Assembly: GCA_021521415.1 (NCBI GenBank)
Contig: JAIQDT010000826.1
Span: 682,001-746,000, forward strand
Direction of reading: 5' to 3'
DNA length: 64,000 bases
DNA from: Bidens hawaiensis
Lineage: Eukaryota > Streptophyta > Magnoliopsida > Asterales > Asteraceae
In this document: in pieces, positions 22,421 to 34,745 of the stretch
Layout of the letters: each line of letters starts with the position of its first letter
Numbering within the stretch: position 1 is the first letter of the stretch
Notes under the pieces: generated by a model
Seen by the model: only the letters and a program-made list of their open reading frames with translations
Told to the model about the DNA's origin: nothing
Database searches by the model: none
Program-made: the position numbers and the translations under genes

Positions 22421-24368
22421 GTGGTAGCGGTCAGAAGAGTGAGCCCAAGAAGGGCAATGCAAGAATGTTCGTCCTTGATACGAAGAAAGCGGCCGACACA
22501 CCGGAAACCATTACCGGTACGTTTCTTGTTAACAATGTCTATGCTAGAGTCTTGTTTGATTCAGGATCCAATTTAAGTTTTATAAATTATAAGTTTTGTA
22601 GTCTATTAAACGAACCCTTAATCAAACTTAATAAAACTCTAAGCGTCGAGACCGCTAGTGGTGAAATTGTTAAAATCTCCGAAGCTCTAGAAAATGGAAA
22701 AATTTTATTAGCCGGTTACGTTTTACCTATTCAATTGTTGCCCATGACTCTTGCTGGTTTTGATGATGTATTGGGTATGGATTGGTTATCCGACAACCAT
22801 TCCCGTATCCTGTGCAATAGCAAGACTATTGAACTCCAATCCCCGGACAAACGTAACATACGAATCGAAGGGGATAAATACGCTGGCCAAGTTAGCCTAA
22901 TCTCAATGATAAGGGCTAACAAATGTTTAAATCAAGGATGCTTAGAATTCATGGCCTACGTCACCGAAGAATCTAAACCCAAAGAAATCAAAGACGTTCA
23001 TGTGGTTTCGAATTTTGCTGATGTCTTTCCCGACGAACTCCCCGGCATTCCTCCCGACCGCAAGGTGGAATTTAGAATCGATATCATTATCGGCACTGCT
23101 CCGATCGCCAAAGCCCCATATCGCCTCGAACCAACCGAGATGAAAGAACTGAAGAAACAACTTGACGAGCTTCTCGAGAAATGATTTATACAACCAAGTT
23201 CATCGCCATGGGGAGCGCCGATACTATTCGTCAAAAAGAAGGATGGATCCATGCGGATGTGTATTGATTACCGAGCTCTCAACAAAGTTACATTCAAGAA
23301 CCGCTATCCACTCTCGCGTATCGATGACCTGTTCGACCAACTTCAAGATGCTAGCTTCTTTTCCAAGATCGATCTTCGCTCCGGCTATCACCAACTTAAG
23401 GTTCAATCCGAAGACATTCCAAAGACCGCGTTCCGAACAAGGTACGGCCATTACGAGTTCACCGTTATGCCATTTGGACTTACTAATGCGCCGGCTGCGT
23501 TCATGGATATGATGAATCGTATCAGTAAGCCTTACTTAGATAAGTTTGTAATCGTATTCATCGACGACATATTAATTTACTCCAAGACTAAGGCCGATCA
23601 TGAAAATCACCTTCGAACGTTACTTGAAATTCTTAGGGCCGAGAAACTGTACGCCAAGTTCTCGATATGCGAGTTCTGGTTGCACGAGGTGCAATTTATT
23701 GGTCACATCATCAACGTTAACGGAATTTAAGTGGACCCCGCTAAGATTGAAGCTATCTCGAAGTGGGAGATCCCAAAGTCGCCAACCGAGATTTGAAGTT
23801 TCTTGGGATTGGCCGGCTATTATCGAAGGTTCATCGAGAACTTTTCTCGAATCGCTGTTCCCTTAACCTCCTTGACTCGAAAGAACATCAAATACGAATG
23901 GGGAACAAAGCAACAAGAGGCGTTCGATATACTTAAACAAAAGCTTACCCAAGCCCCTATACTAGCCTAGCCAGAAGGTATTGAAGACTTCGTCGTCTTT
24001 TGCGATGCGTCCCATTCCGGCTTGGGATGCGTATTGATGCAACGAAAAAAAGTAATTGCTTACGCCTCTCGTCAACTCAAGGTGCACGAGAAGAATTATA
24101 CGACTCACGATCTAGAGTTAGGCGCCATAATATTTGCCCTTAAGATATGGAGGCACTATCTCTATGGAGTAAGATTTACCGTGTACACTGATCATAAGAG
24201 CTTAAAGCACATATTTGATCAAAAAGAGCTGAACATGCGCCAAAGACGCTGGATGGAAACCCTAAACGACTATGACTGCGAAATTGTCTACCACGAAGGT
24301 AAAGCCAACGTTGTGGCTGATGCCTTAAGTCGTAAGGAACACGAAAGCCAAAAAGAGTCCGATTGTTA
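22342..24368 (+). pseudogene. Protease, reverse transcriptase and RNase H of the Tekay-like element
   Basis: The retropepsin motif VLFDSGSNLSFI is at about 22,545-22,585 and the second protease motif DVLGMDWLSDN at about 22,765. RT follows with [46 protein letters not shown] and [12 protein letters not shown], so the catalytic Asp residues are present. RNase H shows [27 protein letters not shown] and [11 protein letters not shown]. In-frame stops are at 23,182-23,184 (Gly codon to TGA), 23,728-23,730, about 23,796 (probable Arg CGA to TGA) and about 23,969; a frameshift follows RNase H near 24,365. All but the stops look well conserved, so decay is fairly recent. Confidence 0.92.
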
Positions 24369-25523
24369 AGGCTAGAACTTCAAATCGATCTTATTGACCA
24401 AATCAAATCCTCTCAAACTCAAGAAATCAACGAGAACCAAATCTCGGATGAGAAACGTAATGGCACCATTGACTCGCTAGTCAAAGGTGACGATGGTATG
24501 CTTAGACTTGGCAACAGGATTTGGGTACCAATTGTGGAGGATTGCGTGAGAAGATCTTAAACGAAGCCCATAAGTTTAAGTACATGATGTATCCTGGGAG
24601 TGACAAAATGTACCATAACCTCAAGTCGAAGTATTGGTGGAATGGAATGAAAAGGTCGCTTCGCATGTTGCGAAATGCTTAACGTGTTTGAAAGTCAAGG
24701 CTGAACATCAAAAGCCTTCGGGATTGCTTCAGCAACCCGAACTTCCCGTATGGAAGTGGGAGTTAATTACCATGGATTTCATTACCAAACTCCCTAAAAC
24801 GACTCGAAAACATAATGCAATATGGGTAATTGTGGATCGATTAACAAAGTCCGCACACTTTATACCCATCAATGAGTCTTACTCAATGGACAAATTAGCT
24901 CGTATCTATGTTAACAATATTGTGGCCCTACATGGGGTACCACTGTCCATTATTTCTGATCGAGACAGCCGTTTCACGTCTCACTTCTGGAAAAGCTTCC
25001 AACAAGCGGTAGGCACTAAGTTAAACCTTAGCACCGCCTATCATCCACAAACTGATGGGCAAAGCGAAAGGACAATTCAAACGTTGGAAGATATGCTCCG
25101 AGCTTGCGTGATAGACTTAGGTGGAAGTTGGGATGACCACTTACCCCTAATGGAATTTTCGTATAACAATAGTTATCATGCAAGTATTCAAGCCGCACCG
25201 TTTGAGGCGTTGTATGGTCGAAAATGTAGAACGCCCGTGTGTTGGTCTGAAACTGGAGATAATCAATTGTCTGGACCCGAGATAGTCCAAGAAACCACCG
25301 ACAAAGTTATCCAAATCCGCGAACGACTTACACGTGATCGCCAAAAGAGTTACGCCGATATCCGTCGTAAGCCGTTAGAATTCCATGTCGGTGATAAAGT
25401 TCTTTTGAAAGTCTCGCCATGGAAAGGCGTAGTCCGCTTCGGCAAGAAAGGAAAGTTAAGTCCTAGATTCGTTGGACCCTTCGAGGTACTTGAACGAGTT
25501 GGTACAGTCGCATATAATTCTTT
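24369..25523 (+). pseudogene. Integrase of the Tekay-like element, frameshifted and 3'-truncated
   Basis: Contains the zinc-binding region ([20 protein letters not shown] ... [14 protein letters not shown]) split by frameshifts near 24,535 and 24,635-24,690, and the catalytic core with D,D,E in [26 protein letters not shown] and [14 protein letters not shown]. The C-terminal part keeps [20 protein letters not shown] and [19 protein letters not shown], then breaks off: the expected end of pol and any chromodomain are missing because the sequence jumps into the 3' LTR at atataattcttt (25,512-25,523). Confidence 0.9.
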
Positions 25524-26564
25524 GTTGTGAATATTATTTAAGTAATAAGGGTATTCTTAAATAATAAAAGAAAAAGAATACGTTTCTTAGAAAAGAAGAA
25601 ACATCGGGTTTTCATAATAAACTAAAGGTTTATAAATATTGCTTTTAAAACTAAAGGTTTTAAAGTAAAAATGAACTAAAGGTTCACCGAGATAATAAGA
25701 CTAAAGGTCTTAAGCCGGATTGTATATCCGACTAATAAAAGTTATACTCGTACTATAGGTGCGAGATAGCTATATTACGCAAGGAAGGCGTTGGAAACCG
25801 ATCCCGATCAAAGGTGAATACGCCCCACTTTTACAAACTTGTTTTCAAATAAATAAACGTGTTATGTGTAAAACTTTACATGAGACTAATTGTCTCTAAA
25901 AACATTATTAATAAGAGTAAAAGCCTAGCCCTCAGGCTGTAGTATACGTTTGTCTGGATCCTTACATATGTGGTAAAATGCGGTGGGCACATCGCACCAC
26001 GCCTGGTCACGACCTCCAGCCACGATGGGCTGAACCAAAGTATGTTCGAGTGAGAATGACCTTGTGTATATTTATGGTACCTAAGTACGTCGGGACGCTG
26101 CGGTGTCTTGCTAGGGTGACCTAGGTAGAGACTCGAGTTTATAATGATATTGTTTTAACTGTTGTTATTCCTAAGCCAAGATGGGTCGAGGTATGCGTAA
26201 CCCTAGAGGGGTAACAAAGTAAAAGAAAATGTTTTCGCGTCAGCATATTCACCAGCATTCGTTGCTGACGTATTTTTATAACATTTTGCAGGTAACTAAT
26301 ATTAGAGCTAAAGGACGAAGGCTCAAGAATCCGATGGCTTGGATAATTTTTGTTAAATGTTAACATAACTAAATGGTAGTTTTGTAAACTTAAAATAAGT
26401 AAACACAAATGGAACTTATTTCCATCTTTTGTAATGTAAATATTTTTCAACTTTAATCATTATAATTTATAAAGTCTTCCGCTAATAATCGTAACTCTAA
26501 TTTATTTACAAATATGGTACCAACTATCGAGTCACACGCCTAGGCCCAAGTTGGGGGTGTGACA
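25512..26564 (+). repeat. 3' LTR of the Tekay-like element, 5'-truncated
   Basis: Matches the last part of the 5' LTR from tgtgaatattatttaagtaa onward and ends ttgggggtgtgaca. About 980 bp corresponding to the U3 and TATA region are missing, together with the PPT and pol end. The join is at a 12-base string (atataattcttt) present in both partners. It retains about 675 bp (25,838-26,512) lost from the 5' LTR. Confidence 0.88.
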
Positions 26565-26969
26565 TTCAATTTCTTCTTAGATTTATGGAACTGTGTAAAA
26601 GTATCTGAAATTTGGAGTTGGTGTGGTGTTTGGGAAGAAAAGATTGTGGAAAAAATAGTTTTTATAATATTAATTAATTTTAATTTCTTACTTATCATAA
26701 TTGAATGGGAGAACCAAATCTTTTTAGTTATTACACAAATAGTCCTTCAAATTGTTAAAAGACTAAATTGCCCTCATGTGTAGGGTACGTGAGATGACTT
26801 AGCTGAAAAACTTAACATTCGTTAGCGTAAAGGATTAAAACGGAGGCAAATATCCAAATAAAGGATAAAGACTGAAACTCATTTTCGTAAAGGACCCAAT
26901 CCATAATTTTCTATATTCAAAAAGACAAAATTTGTAATTTTTTCTTTATTAAAATCAATTTTTATTATT

Positions 26970-27292
26970 ATTTTTTTGAAACGACCAACTAAGTAACCCC
27001 GGGTACTCCGTAAGTGGCCACTATTGGCTAAAGGTAGCGAGCCAGCCACAAATCCGGACGGACGGAGCCCCTATCGGTCCACCTATTGAGGGATTCCCTA
27101 AATAAAACCCGACCCCACACCTGCCAAACGGCACGACAGCAAGGAGCCGGTTAAACCGGGTGAGATCAGGACTCGAACTCTGGTAAGTCAGGGGATGACC
27201 CTCATATCTCCCGTATAAATCGGTGATAGCGAGGTTTGAACTCCCTACATCTCACTTGTAAAGTAAGTGCTCTACCATTGGGTCATGTCCAA
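26970..27292 (-). mobile_element. tRNA-derived SINE, copy 2
   Basis: Same family as 16,610-16,936, about 85-90 per cent alike by eye, again with the tRNA-like head at the right and the A tail (T run at 26,970-26,977) at the left. Flanking tttattatt occurs at 26,961-26,969 and 27,293-27,301, a plausible target duplication. It lies just outside the right end of the Mutator-like element. Confidence 0.85.
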
Positions 27293-27301
27293 TTTATTAT
27301 T

Positions 27302-28290
27302 CAAATCAAATTAATTCAATATATATATATATACTATTTTAAAGCTCGTGAAACACACGAATTATCCATATTATAAAATTACAAGTAAAGAAAATAATTA
27401 CATAACGTATATGAAAAAATGTATTACATCTATACTTGAATCTATACTATGTGTATATAAATTAATTTTACTTATACCACAAAACAATTTTTTTAATGAA
27501 CTTAACAAAAAAAATTCACGTGCAAAAACGTACCTGAGAACGCTCTTTTTATTGAAACTTTAATTGTCAGTATCATATGTGTATAATTGAAAGAATTCAG
27601 GAAGAATGCTTTTCATACAATAGAAGTTCTGACCATTCAGCATATATAATGAATGAGTGTTACATTTATTGATATATTAATCAATTTACAACTCATAGAA
27701 GGAAAAAAGAACATTATTTTATAACGACGAATGTTCTTCAAAAACTATGTTTTTCTGAGCTAAACCATAAAACTTTTTTCGATAAGTTTGATAGCATAAA
27801 AAATAGCATGTTAACCCATTTAATTTTGTGAGTATGTTGCTTCATTTGAGCATAATTTTGCATGACATGTTTCCCATACAAAGTTCTGATCACCATTAAA
27901 GGAACAATTAATTCTGACACAAATATTTCAAATTTGATACAAGTTAAAAGCATTGATAGGCCTGGGGTGGCATGTCGTAAGTGTTCACTATCTATTCTAA
28001 AATTATAATAGTCGAGAGAAAAATAGTCAATTTACCAAATCCTGAACCTTTTGAGTTTTTCCAAAAATGTCATTGAATATAAATTTGAAACCCAAACATG
28101 TTTAAAATTTTAACTCTAATACATTTGACGTTTTCAAGTCAACACTTTGAATCCGTAACAAATTTGACGATAAATTTATTTGCATTCTCAAACTTTTAAA
28201 AATACTTAGATTTCTCATTTTGACCCATCACAAATTTTGAAAGTTAGTACCAAACAATCTACTTACCAATTTTTTACTGTAAAAACAAAA
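27302..28290. other. No gene recognised
   Basis: AT-rich with a short (TA)n at about 27,320; no convincing frame or repeat ends. Confidence 0.4.
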
Positions 28291-28292
28291 TT

Positions 28293-28406
28293 TAAGTGTC
28301 AATGGTAGAGTCAAAACTTCTAATACATTAAGGTTTAGGGAGATTGTAGGTTCAAAACCCACTTCCAACAAGGAATTAAGAAATTCACCTTTCAAAAAAA
28401 AAAAAT
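28293..28406 (+). mobile_element. Short tRNA-like retroposon (SINE), probable
   Basis: About 114 bp: gtcaatggtagagtcaaaac resembles box A, taggttcaaaaccca resembles box B, and it ends in an A12 tail. Both flanks carry ttaagt. Small and diverged, so the call is tentative. Confidence 0.5.
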
Positions 28407-28530
28407 TAAGTTCCACAAAACCCGACACAATATTTATTTTTGATTTTATTTATTTTTAAACAAGGCATATGCGAAAAATCCATGTTTAGAGGTAGAGAGG
28501 CACACAAGACAATGAGACAAGCATAACTAA

Positions 28531-28975
28531 CACCTTGTTTTTGAGTTTTTTAACCAAGAAAAGAAAAGGAAATGAGAGGGAATGATAAGAAAGAGAAGAG
28601 AAGGGAAGGGAAGAAATTTTTTTTTTAATTAAGTGTGTTCTTGAGTTGGAAGGAAATTAGAGGAAATAAAAGGATAACTATGTTCTTAAGTTGGATGGAA
28701 ATAAAAGAAAAATAACATTTTTACAATTTTACCCTTAAGTTTGATGTTCTTAACTATGTTCTTAGTGGGTAATATTGTAATTAGGTGTTGTTATCCTTAG
28801 TAATCAGCCCAAAAATGGGAGGATAACTTTTTGGAAAAATACATTAATTTAATCTCTCTTAACTCCTTCTACTCCTTTCCTTTCCATCCTAAAAAAAACT
28901 CAGCAACACTCATTTTTTAACTATCGTTAGTTTTCCTTTCCTTTCTCACCTTTAAAAAAACTCAAGAACAAGGCG
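28531..28975. mobile_element. PIF/Harbinger (Tourist-like) MITE, 445 bp
   Basis: Inverted ends caccttgtttttgagttttt and (reversed) cgccttgttcttgagttttt, with TAA at 28,528-28,530 and 28,976-28,978. Purine-rich left half (gaaaagaaaaggaaatgaga), pyrimidine-rich right half, so the whole can fold on itself. No coding capacity. Confidence 0.88.
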
Positions 28976-28978
28976 TAA

Positions 28979-30598
28979 AGAAGATCATACGAAAGAAGGC
29001 GCTTAGTAAAGATCGGTTTGTGAGACAAGAGAGAAAAAAAACAATAGACAACATAGAAGACGGTCATGACTGACTGGCTTTCTAGTCTTGAAGATGAATC
29101 CCATCAATAAATATAAATCCCTCTAGTCACTACAAAACTTTCAAGTTTTGGTATCCAATTGAATTATTATTATAACTAGCATTTTTCTTGGTAGGAGCTA
29201 ATAACAAGATAAGTGGTGTTAAAGTATGAGCAATAATTGTGTATTTTATTTTTTGGTTGAGTACAATACATCCTTTGGCACATGAAAACGATATGTTTAA
29301 ATATTTTATTTGAAATAAATTTATTTTTATTACTATTAGATACTTTAAAATTACACACAAAATCAAACGTCGTAATTCTTAACAACGAAAGAAGACTATT
29401 TAACTTAATAAACATTTTAACATTTTAATTATTATTAATAGTTAAATATCTAAGTGTATCTTTATATGATACAAACTAAAAAAAGCATGTGATACAGAAG
29501 TAACTTTAATAATTAATTAATATATATTAAATTATTGCAAGTTGAGTCTCTTTTCAAAATATTTTAAACATTTCAAACGCTTGTTGGCATGAAAAAACAA
29601 ATTCGTTAATCGTCAAAACAGTGACATGAAATATAAAATCCATAATATGATATCAACAGAAAATGACATTCTCACAAAATTTATTAAGGGTTGTAATGTT
29701 AATACATCACCCTTTTCCATATATAAAAAATACGGACTTTATACATTCACATTGCTTCAATCATTTATATATTTCATCCTCCTTGTCACATTAGTCATAT
29801 GAACATATGATTTGCATGCTCTTCTAAGTTCTAATCATACGACCTTCATAGTAGCATACGACTAGTATGTTTTCAACTCCTACAATCCGCATTGTGTCAT
29901 ATAGCCCATATGTTTGCCTTGAAATGTATGTTAGATTAGATTTTTATTGTCAGATAAAGTTTTCCTAAGATGGCTAGAAATATTATAGCTAGGAGGATAT
30001 TGTAATAAAAGTTTTGTGGCTAAAAATTAATCAGGGTTTCTACGGCCGAAAGCCATAAGGCTAGGTTATGAAGATCAATTCAAGAGCCATTTCATACATA
30101 TATACACAAGGAATTGTGCACCCCATTGTAGGCTATGATAAGATCCAAAAGTAGTACACAGTCACAAGTTTATTTTACATGTATTGTCTGCTTCGCACAA
30201 CCACGTGCGACATGGTTTACTATCTTGTTGAGTACTTTACTTGCCACATTCGTAAGATGCGAATGGGCCAAATTTGCGGAGGTACTTACAATACATCATA
30301 CTCGTGCACACTTTTTAAGAGTTTTTTTTATCATATCATTCTGGTGACTATGACTAAGACTCACAAGGCTTTGAAATTAAGTCGCATTAGGCACATCTTA
30401 GCATATTTCCCATGGATCGGTCTTCGATTTTCTATTGAAAAAGTGAGTGATTTTTCCAAGCTCAAGTGCTCAACAACAGTAGCGTAGTGATTGTTCAGCC
30501 GCCACATCAATTTGTAATCAATAGTAAGTTGTTCTTTTATCTTCATAAGTACTAGCATGTTCAATTTATCGTTCAAATCAATATATCAATTGCAACTG
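28979..30598. other. No gene recognised
   Basis: AT-rich. The overlapping frames near 30,135-30,487 show no family features and are likely chance. Confidence 0.4.
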
Positions 30599-30606
30599 GT
30601 TGCGAT

Positions 30607-30991
30607 CAGGGCCGGCCATATGGTGTGGCCGGGTGATCGACGGCCACAAGCCCGACATCCCGTAGGCCCGAAATATATTTTTTTAAATAATATGTATTAT
30701 TATTTAAAAAAATATTTATATTTAGTGTTTGAACTTGATTACATAACAATTAGTTTGGTCTAGTGGCAAATTGATATTACTCACAACCCAAAGGATGTGG
30801 GTTCTACTCTCACTTAAGACATGTTTAATCCTATTTTATACCAAAGTTTTTTACACAACCCAGTTATAAAAAAATAACCTCATATAAAAATTAAATTATT
30901 TAAACAAAAATAATTACTCCTTTTACTTAAGACCCAAAAAAAATTTCGCCTTCGACCCAAAATTTTTTTAGCTTTCTCAGAGCCGGCCCTG
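30607..30991. mobile_element. Non-autonomous hAT element, 385 bp
   Basis: Inverted ends CAGGGCCGGCC and GGCCCTG-type right end (gagccggccctg), and a perfect 8-bp duplication GTTGCGAT (30,599-30,606 and 30,992-30,999). Inside, 30,757-30,815 looks tRNA-like (tctagtggcaaattg, then gtgggttctactctc), perhaps an older SINE head carried along. Confidence 0.93.
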
Positions 30992-31361
30992 GTTGCGATC
31001 CATAGTTCTCTTAGTTTGTATACACCAATCATGAGGATATTAAAATCAACAATTAGCGTAGGTGGCAACAATAACCCTTTACGTAGCGTATGGCTTCCCA
31101 CATCAACCAGTAGTGTTTGCTTTGTGATGTATACCGGTTGCACAACTAAGGCAAATACATTATAAGAAAAAAAGGTATGAATCAATGGACTAAATTGCAC
31201 ACAATAGGCAAATACATTATTAGAATGTAATATAATATCGATAAGTATCGAGTATCAATTAGTGGACATGAATGCAACTCCTAATGTTGGATCTTTATCA
31301 ACATATAGTCTATTAAACAAAGTGGGAATTGTGTAACTAAATTACCTAATTGAAATACTAA

Positions 31362-31791
31362 GGGTGTGTTTGGGATTCCTTATTTTCTTCTCTTTATAAC
31401 TTATTATGATAGAATAAGTTATTTTTGTGTTAAAATAGTGTTTGGCAATACAAAAGTCCTTTTCCATTTCTCCTTATTTACTAGGCTAAAATATAAGTTT
31501 TCAATAAGTTAGGATTTCCTAACTTATCTCCTTATCAATACAGCTTGCCATTCCACCCTCATCCCACCATTCCACCCAACTCTTTAACCACCTACCCTTG
31601 CCATAAAAATGTCTTTTTTAGTCATTTTACATCAATAAGTTAAACCAAACACTTTTTAAAAAACAACTTATTACCTTATATTAATCCAAACACTTTTTTG
31701 GAAACCCCTTATTGAAAACCCATAATACATTTTTACCTTATCACAAAAAGACCTTTTTTTCTTAAATAAATAAGGAATCCCAAACACACCC
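31362..31791. mobile_element. PIF/Harbinger (Tourist-like) MITE, 430 bp
   Basis: Perfect inverted ends gggtgtgtttgggattcctt over at least 20 bp, with TAA at 31,359-31,361 and 31,792-31,794. Typical Tourist-type terminus and target. No coding capacity. A related shorter element is at 45,161-45,339. Confidence 0.95.
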
Positions 31792-31794
31792 TAA

Positions 31795-32984
31795 AAAGGT
31801 AGGAAACTAGACAAGCACGGAATCGAAGACAGAAAATTGAACTCGATCAGAATAAAGAACCACCTAGATGTGTCGACTCCTCCCAAACCTACAATGACTT
31901 CTAGATTGACCAAACTATGACGCTACTACTACTATTTGATTAGACCCGACTCCCGGTAAGGATGCCTAAATCCTATGAGAAATTCGAGGAGTGCAATTAT
32001 TTCAAACTATAATGAAAGAATTCACACAATTCAAACCAACTAAATCAATGAAACTATCAATTACAATCTCTAGTTTCATGCCCTGGTACCAAAAATCATG
32101 AGATAAACGCTCTAAGAATGGATTTACTAATGCAAGGGGTTATTTCTACATGCCAAGATTAACAAAAACATATAAACAACTGATATAATCAATAATGAAC
32201 AACATACATGATAATCAAAAGCCATCGGTTAAGAAATTATACTTAAATTAACGTGGTTCAGAGTAAAGTCAAACATGGCTTAATGACTCATCTAGTCCAA
32301 GGTCATTAAGGAAAATTAGGTCGTAATCGGGCTGAAAACAATGCTAACAGATACGAATTCATGACAAAAACAAAGTAAATCAAACGAAAACGCTAATCAT
32401 ACGTGTATTCGCTAATGCCGAGCGTATTCTCGAATGTTCCTCCTTGAAACGATTATCATACTCGCCGGTTCGGACTCATTTGATTGTATCTAAACTTGAC
32501 AAAAGGTTAAGATTCGAATGAATAAAAAGACATCCCCATTTAGTCATGCTCATGCCAAATCTCTTAAAATCTTCCGGTTTTTCCAAACTCACAAATAATT
32601 AAATAAAATATCAATTTACATAAATTCGCAAACAAAATACTAACCAGCCGATTTTTTCACATTTTTTTATCAACCCTATTCTCGTAAGTAATTTATTAAT
32701 TTCGAAAACACAATGTCACTTAATCTCTTAGATCCTGTCATATTTTTTGTTTCTTGCAAGTAACTTGCATTTTTCCCCTTAGCAACCAATTGAGTTTGAT
32801 GCACACGAAAAAAAATAATAAAAAAACTAAAACAAGATTAAAACACTATATGTATTAAGAGCTCCCGTATTCAACCACCAGTCTACCACTACTCATCAGT
32901 CTTAACATTGAATTTAGGACCAAAAAACATATATTTAGGCCATTAAAATGCATACACATTTGACCTACACAATTCTTTTAGTTT
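31795..32984. other. No gene recognised
   Basis: No convincing frame, RNA gene or repeat boundary found. Confidence 0.4.
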
Positions 32985-32989
32985 CATAC

Positions 32990-33970
32990 TGAAGAAACAC
33001 TAACCGGACCCCGGGCAGATTACTTGTAACCTGGGGGTTAGATAGATGTTTCCCACGAGGGGTTAGACCCTGAGAAGATGGTTCTTCTGATAACCTGCAA
33101 AACAGACACCGTGAGCTTGTCACTGAAAAGGGGGGGGGGGGGTTCCTCCTTGTGACCACCCTCCGGCGTGAGAATCAGACTAGATTGCTCTTTAAATATA
33201 AATGTATATTAAGAGATTGGTAGAGCAGATATCAGGTATATTATGATGATAATATGTTAAGATTAGATGGTCATACCATTTGTGGTATTTATAGCCGAAG
33301 GTAGGTTTCCAAGGAGGTGTGGCCGGCTGCAACAGTGTTCCTGTTCCACCAACAGTGGCCTACGCACGTGCCCTGCTGGTAGTTGGTGGGTAGGCAGCGG
33401 CTGATAGTGACCAGGCCTGCTGTGTACTATTCCTTTTCCACCAACTGCCGGCTACGCACGTGGTATGGCAGTAGTTGGTGAGTAGGCAGCGGCTAATAGT
33501 GACACAGTACAGGAGCATGCTGCTCGCCATACTGTGTCAGTAAGCTGTCGTATCTTTAGTCAGATCTTTTTCCCATACCTCGTCAGGTACAGTACAGAAG
33601 ATCTTCCCGTATCGTACGGACTGGCTTATTTGGGCGGGAGTATTCCCCCTCCCGCCCTTGTGCGGGATTGTTCCCGGCTTTGCTCATTCCCTCAGGTGAC
33701 ACTGAGTGATTGAGAGCTAAGTGCCTTGTGCGTGTAGCCTTGCTGCGCGGGTGGCCTTCCCTGATGGCTTGTATCCGAAGCTGCGGGAACAGGCGGAGTC
33801 CTTCACCATCGGGAGGCATTTCCTGCGGGACCAGCTTGCGTACTGCGCGTAAGGACGTCACGTCTCTGAGCATGGTTGGTCCTGCGGATCCAGTTGGTTT
33901 CTGCGCAGACGTCCCTCTTCAAGGTGAGTCTTGCGGGTCCAACTGGGCTCTGCTGGGACCTACCTCTTCA
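32990..33970 (-). repeat. 3' LTR of the gag-only Tat element
   Basis: 981 bp, ends TGAAGA...TCTTCA in either orientation. Differs from the 5' LTR by a longer G run near 33,129-33,142, a 16-bp duplication present only in the 5' copy, and a few substitutions. Preceded on the minus strand by a polypurine tract at about 33,971-33,985 (gactggggggact). Confidence 0.95.
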
Positions 33971-34356
33971 AGTCCCCCCAGTCCAATGTTCTTCTCATGA
34001 GTGTTTAATAAAGTGAGGTGAACTTTTGGACTTAAGCAGAGGGTTTTGAAAAGGGTTTTTTAAGGTTTTCCATGGGGATTCCTCCCGCGGAAGTCCTTGT
34101 CACTTGCAGAAATTCCCGAGTTTCCTGCTTGGTCTTTGGGTATGATGCGGGTAGGTCTATAACCTCCTCGCAAGTCAGGAGCGTTGAGTCCCACTTGTGT
34201 GGATTCTCCATGAGGTTTTGGTAGTTTTGAACATAGTGATCAATTATGTTAAAACCACCAATTCCATCCTGGAGCTTCAAACAACGTAGTTCTCGACGTT
34301 CCCGCTATGCGGGGATGTTATTTCCGTTTCCGCAAGCATTGCCCAGAAGATCCTTC

Positions 34357-34745
34357 TTGGTTTCAATTCTCAGCGGAGCGCTAGGTATGTGAAGGGTTTT
34401 GCCTTAACACTGTACCTGCGCTCGTCTTACGGTTACTTTACTTCCAAGGTATTCCTGGCGTCAATTCCCTGCGGGTGCTAGGTATGTGAAGGGTTTTGCC
34501 TTTACACTGTACCCGCACCCGTCTTTTAGTTACTTGGTTGCCGAGGTATACTTGGCTTCAATTCCCTGCGGGTGCTAGGTATGTGAAGGGTTTTGCCTTA
34601 ACACTGTACCCGCATCCGTCTTACGGTTACTTGTTCGCCAAGGTTTTCTTGGCTTCAATTCCCTGCGGGTGCTAGGTATGTGAAGGGTTTGCCTTAACAC
34701 TGTACCCGCATCCGTCTTACGGTTACTTGTTTGCCAAGGTAAGGG
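34357..34745. repeat. 97-bp tandem repeat, four copies
   Basis: Four units, each holding gctaggtatgtgaagggttt, then gccttaacactgtacccgca, then cgtcttacggttactt; starts of the core are 34,380, 34,477, 34,574 and 34,671. It lies in the 3' non-coding part of the element, upstream of the antisense gene's promoter. The remainder of 33,986-35,087 has no gene. Confidence 0.9.

Larger units (their letters stand above)
18299..26564 (+). mobile_element. Tekay-like Ty3/gypsy retrotransposon, defective
   Basis: Complete outline on the plus strand: 5' LTR (18,299-19,662), tRNA-Met-type PBS, extra ORF, gag, protease, RT, RNase H, integrase, truncated 3' LTR (to 26,564). The flanks ttcga (18,294-18,298) and ttcaa (26,565-26,569) match at four of five bases. 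Lineage call rests on RT/integrase similarity to Tekay/Del chromoviruses and on the PBS; the chromodomain region that would confirm it is deleted. Stops, frameshifts and two large LTR deletions make it inactive. Confidence 0.85.
17160..26944. mobile_element. Mutator-like element with 236-bp inverted ends, containing nested insertions
   Basis: The left arm (17,160-17,600 after removing a MITE) and right arm (26,709-26,944) are 236-bp inverted repeats, beginning gaaaaaattacaaattttgt. The 9-bp flanks tttattcaa (17,151-17,159) and tttattaaa (26,945-26,953) match at eight of nine bases, the target size of Mutator-like elements. Without the Tekay-like element and the MITE it would be about 1.3 kb. 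The inner part at 17,601-18,298 is GC-richer and has short Pro/His/Ala-coding stretches; it could be captured gene sequence but no family was recognised. No transposase is present. Confidence 0.82.

Noticed and set aside
30135..30576. Three overlapping frames of 70-102 codons
   Set aside because: No family features and different frames overlap without splice logic.
33583..34000. 96-codon frames in the LTRs (also 41,741-42,198)
   Set aside because: They lie in both LTRs, are not conserved after the 16-bp indel and have no family features.
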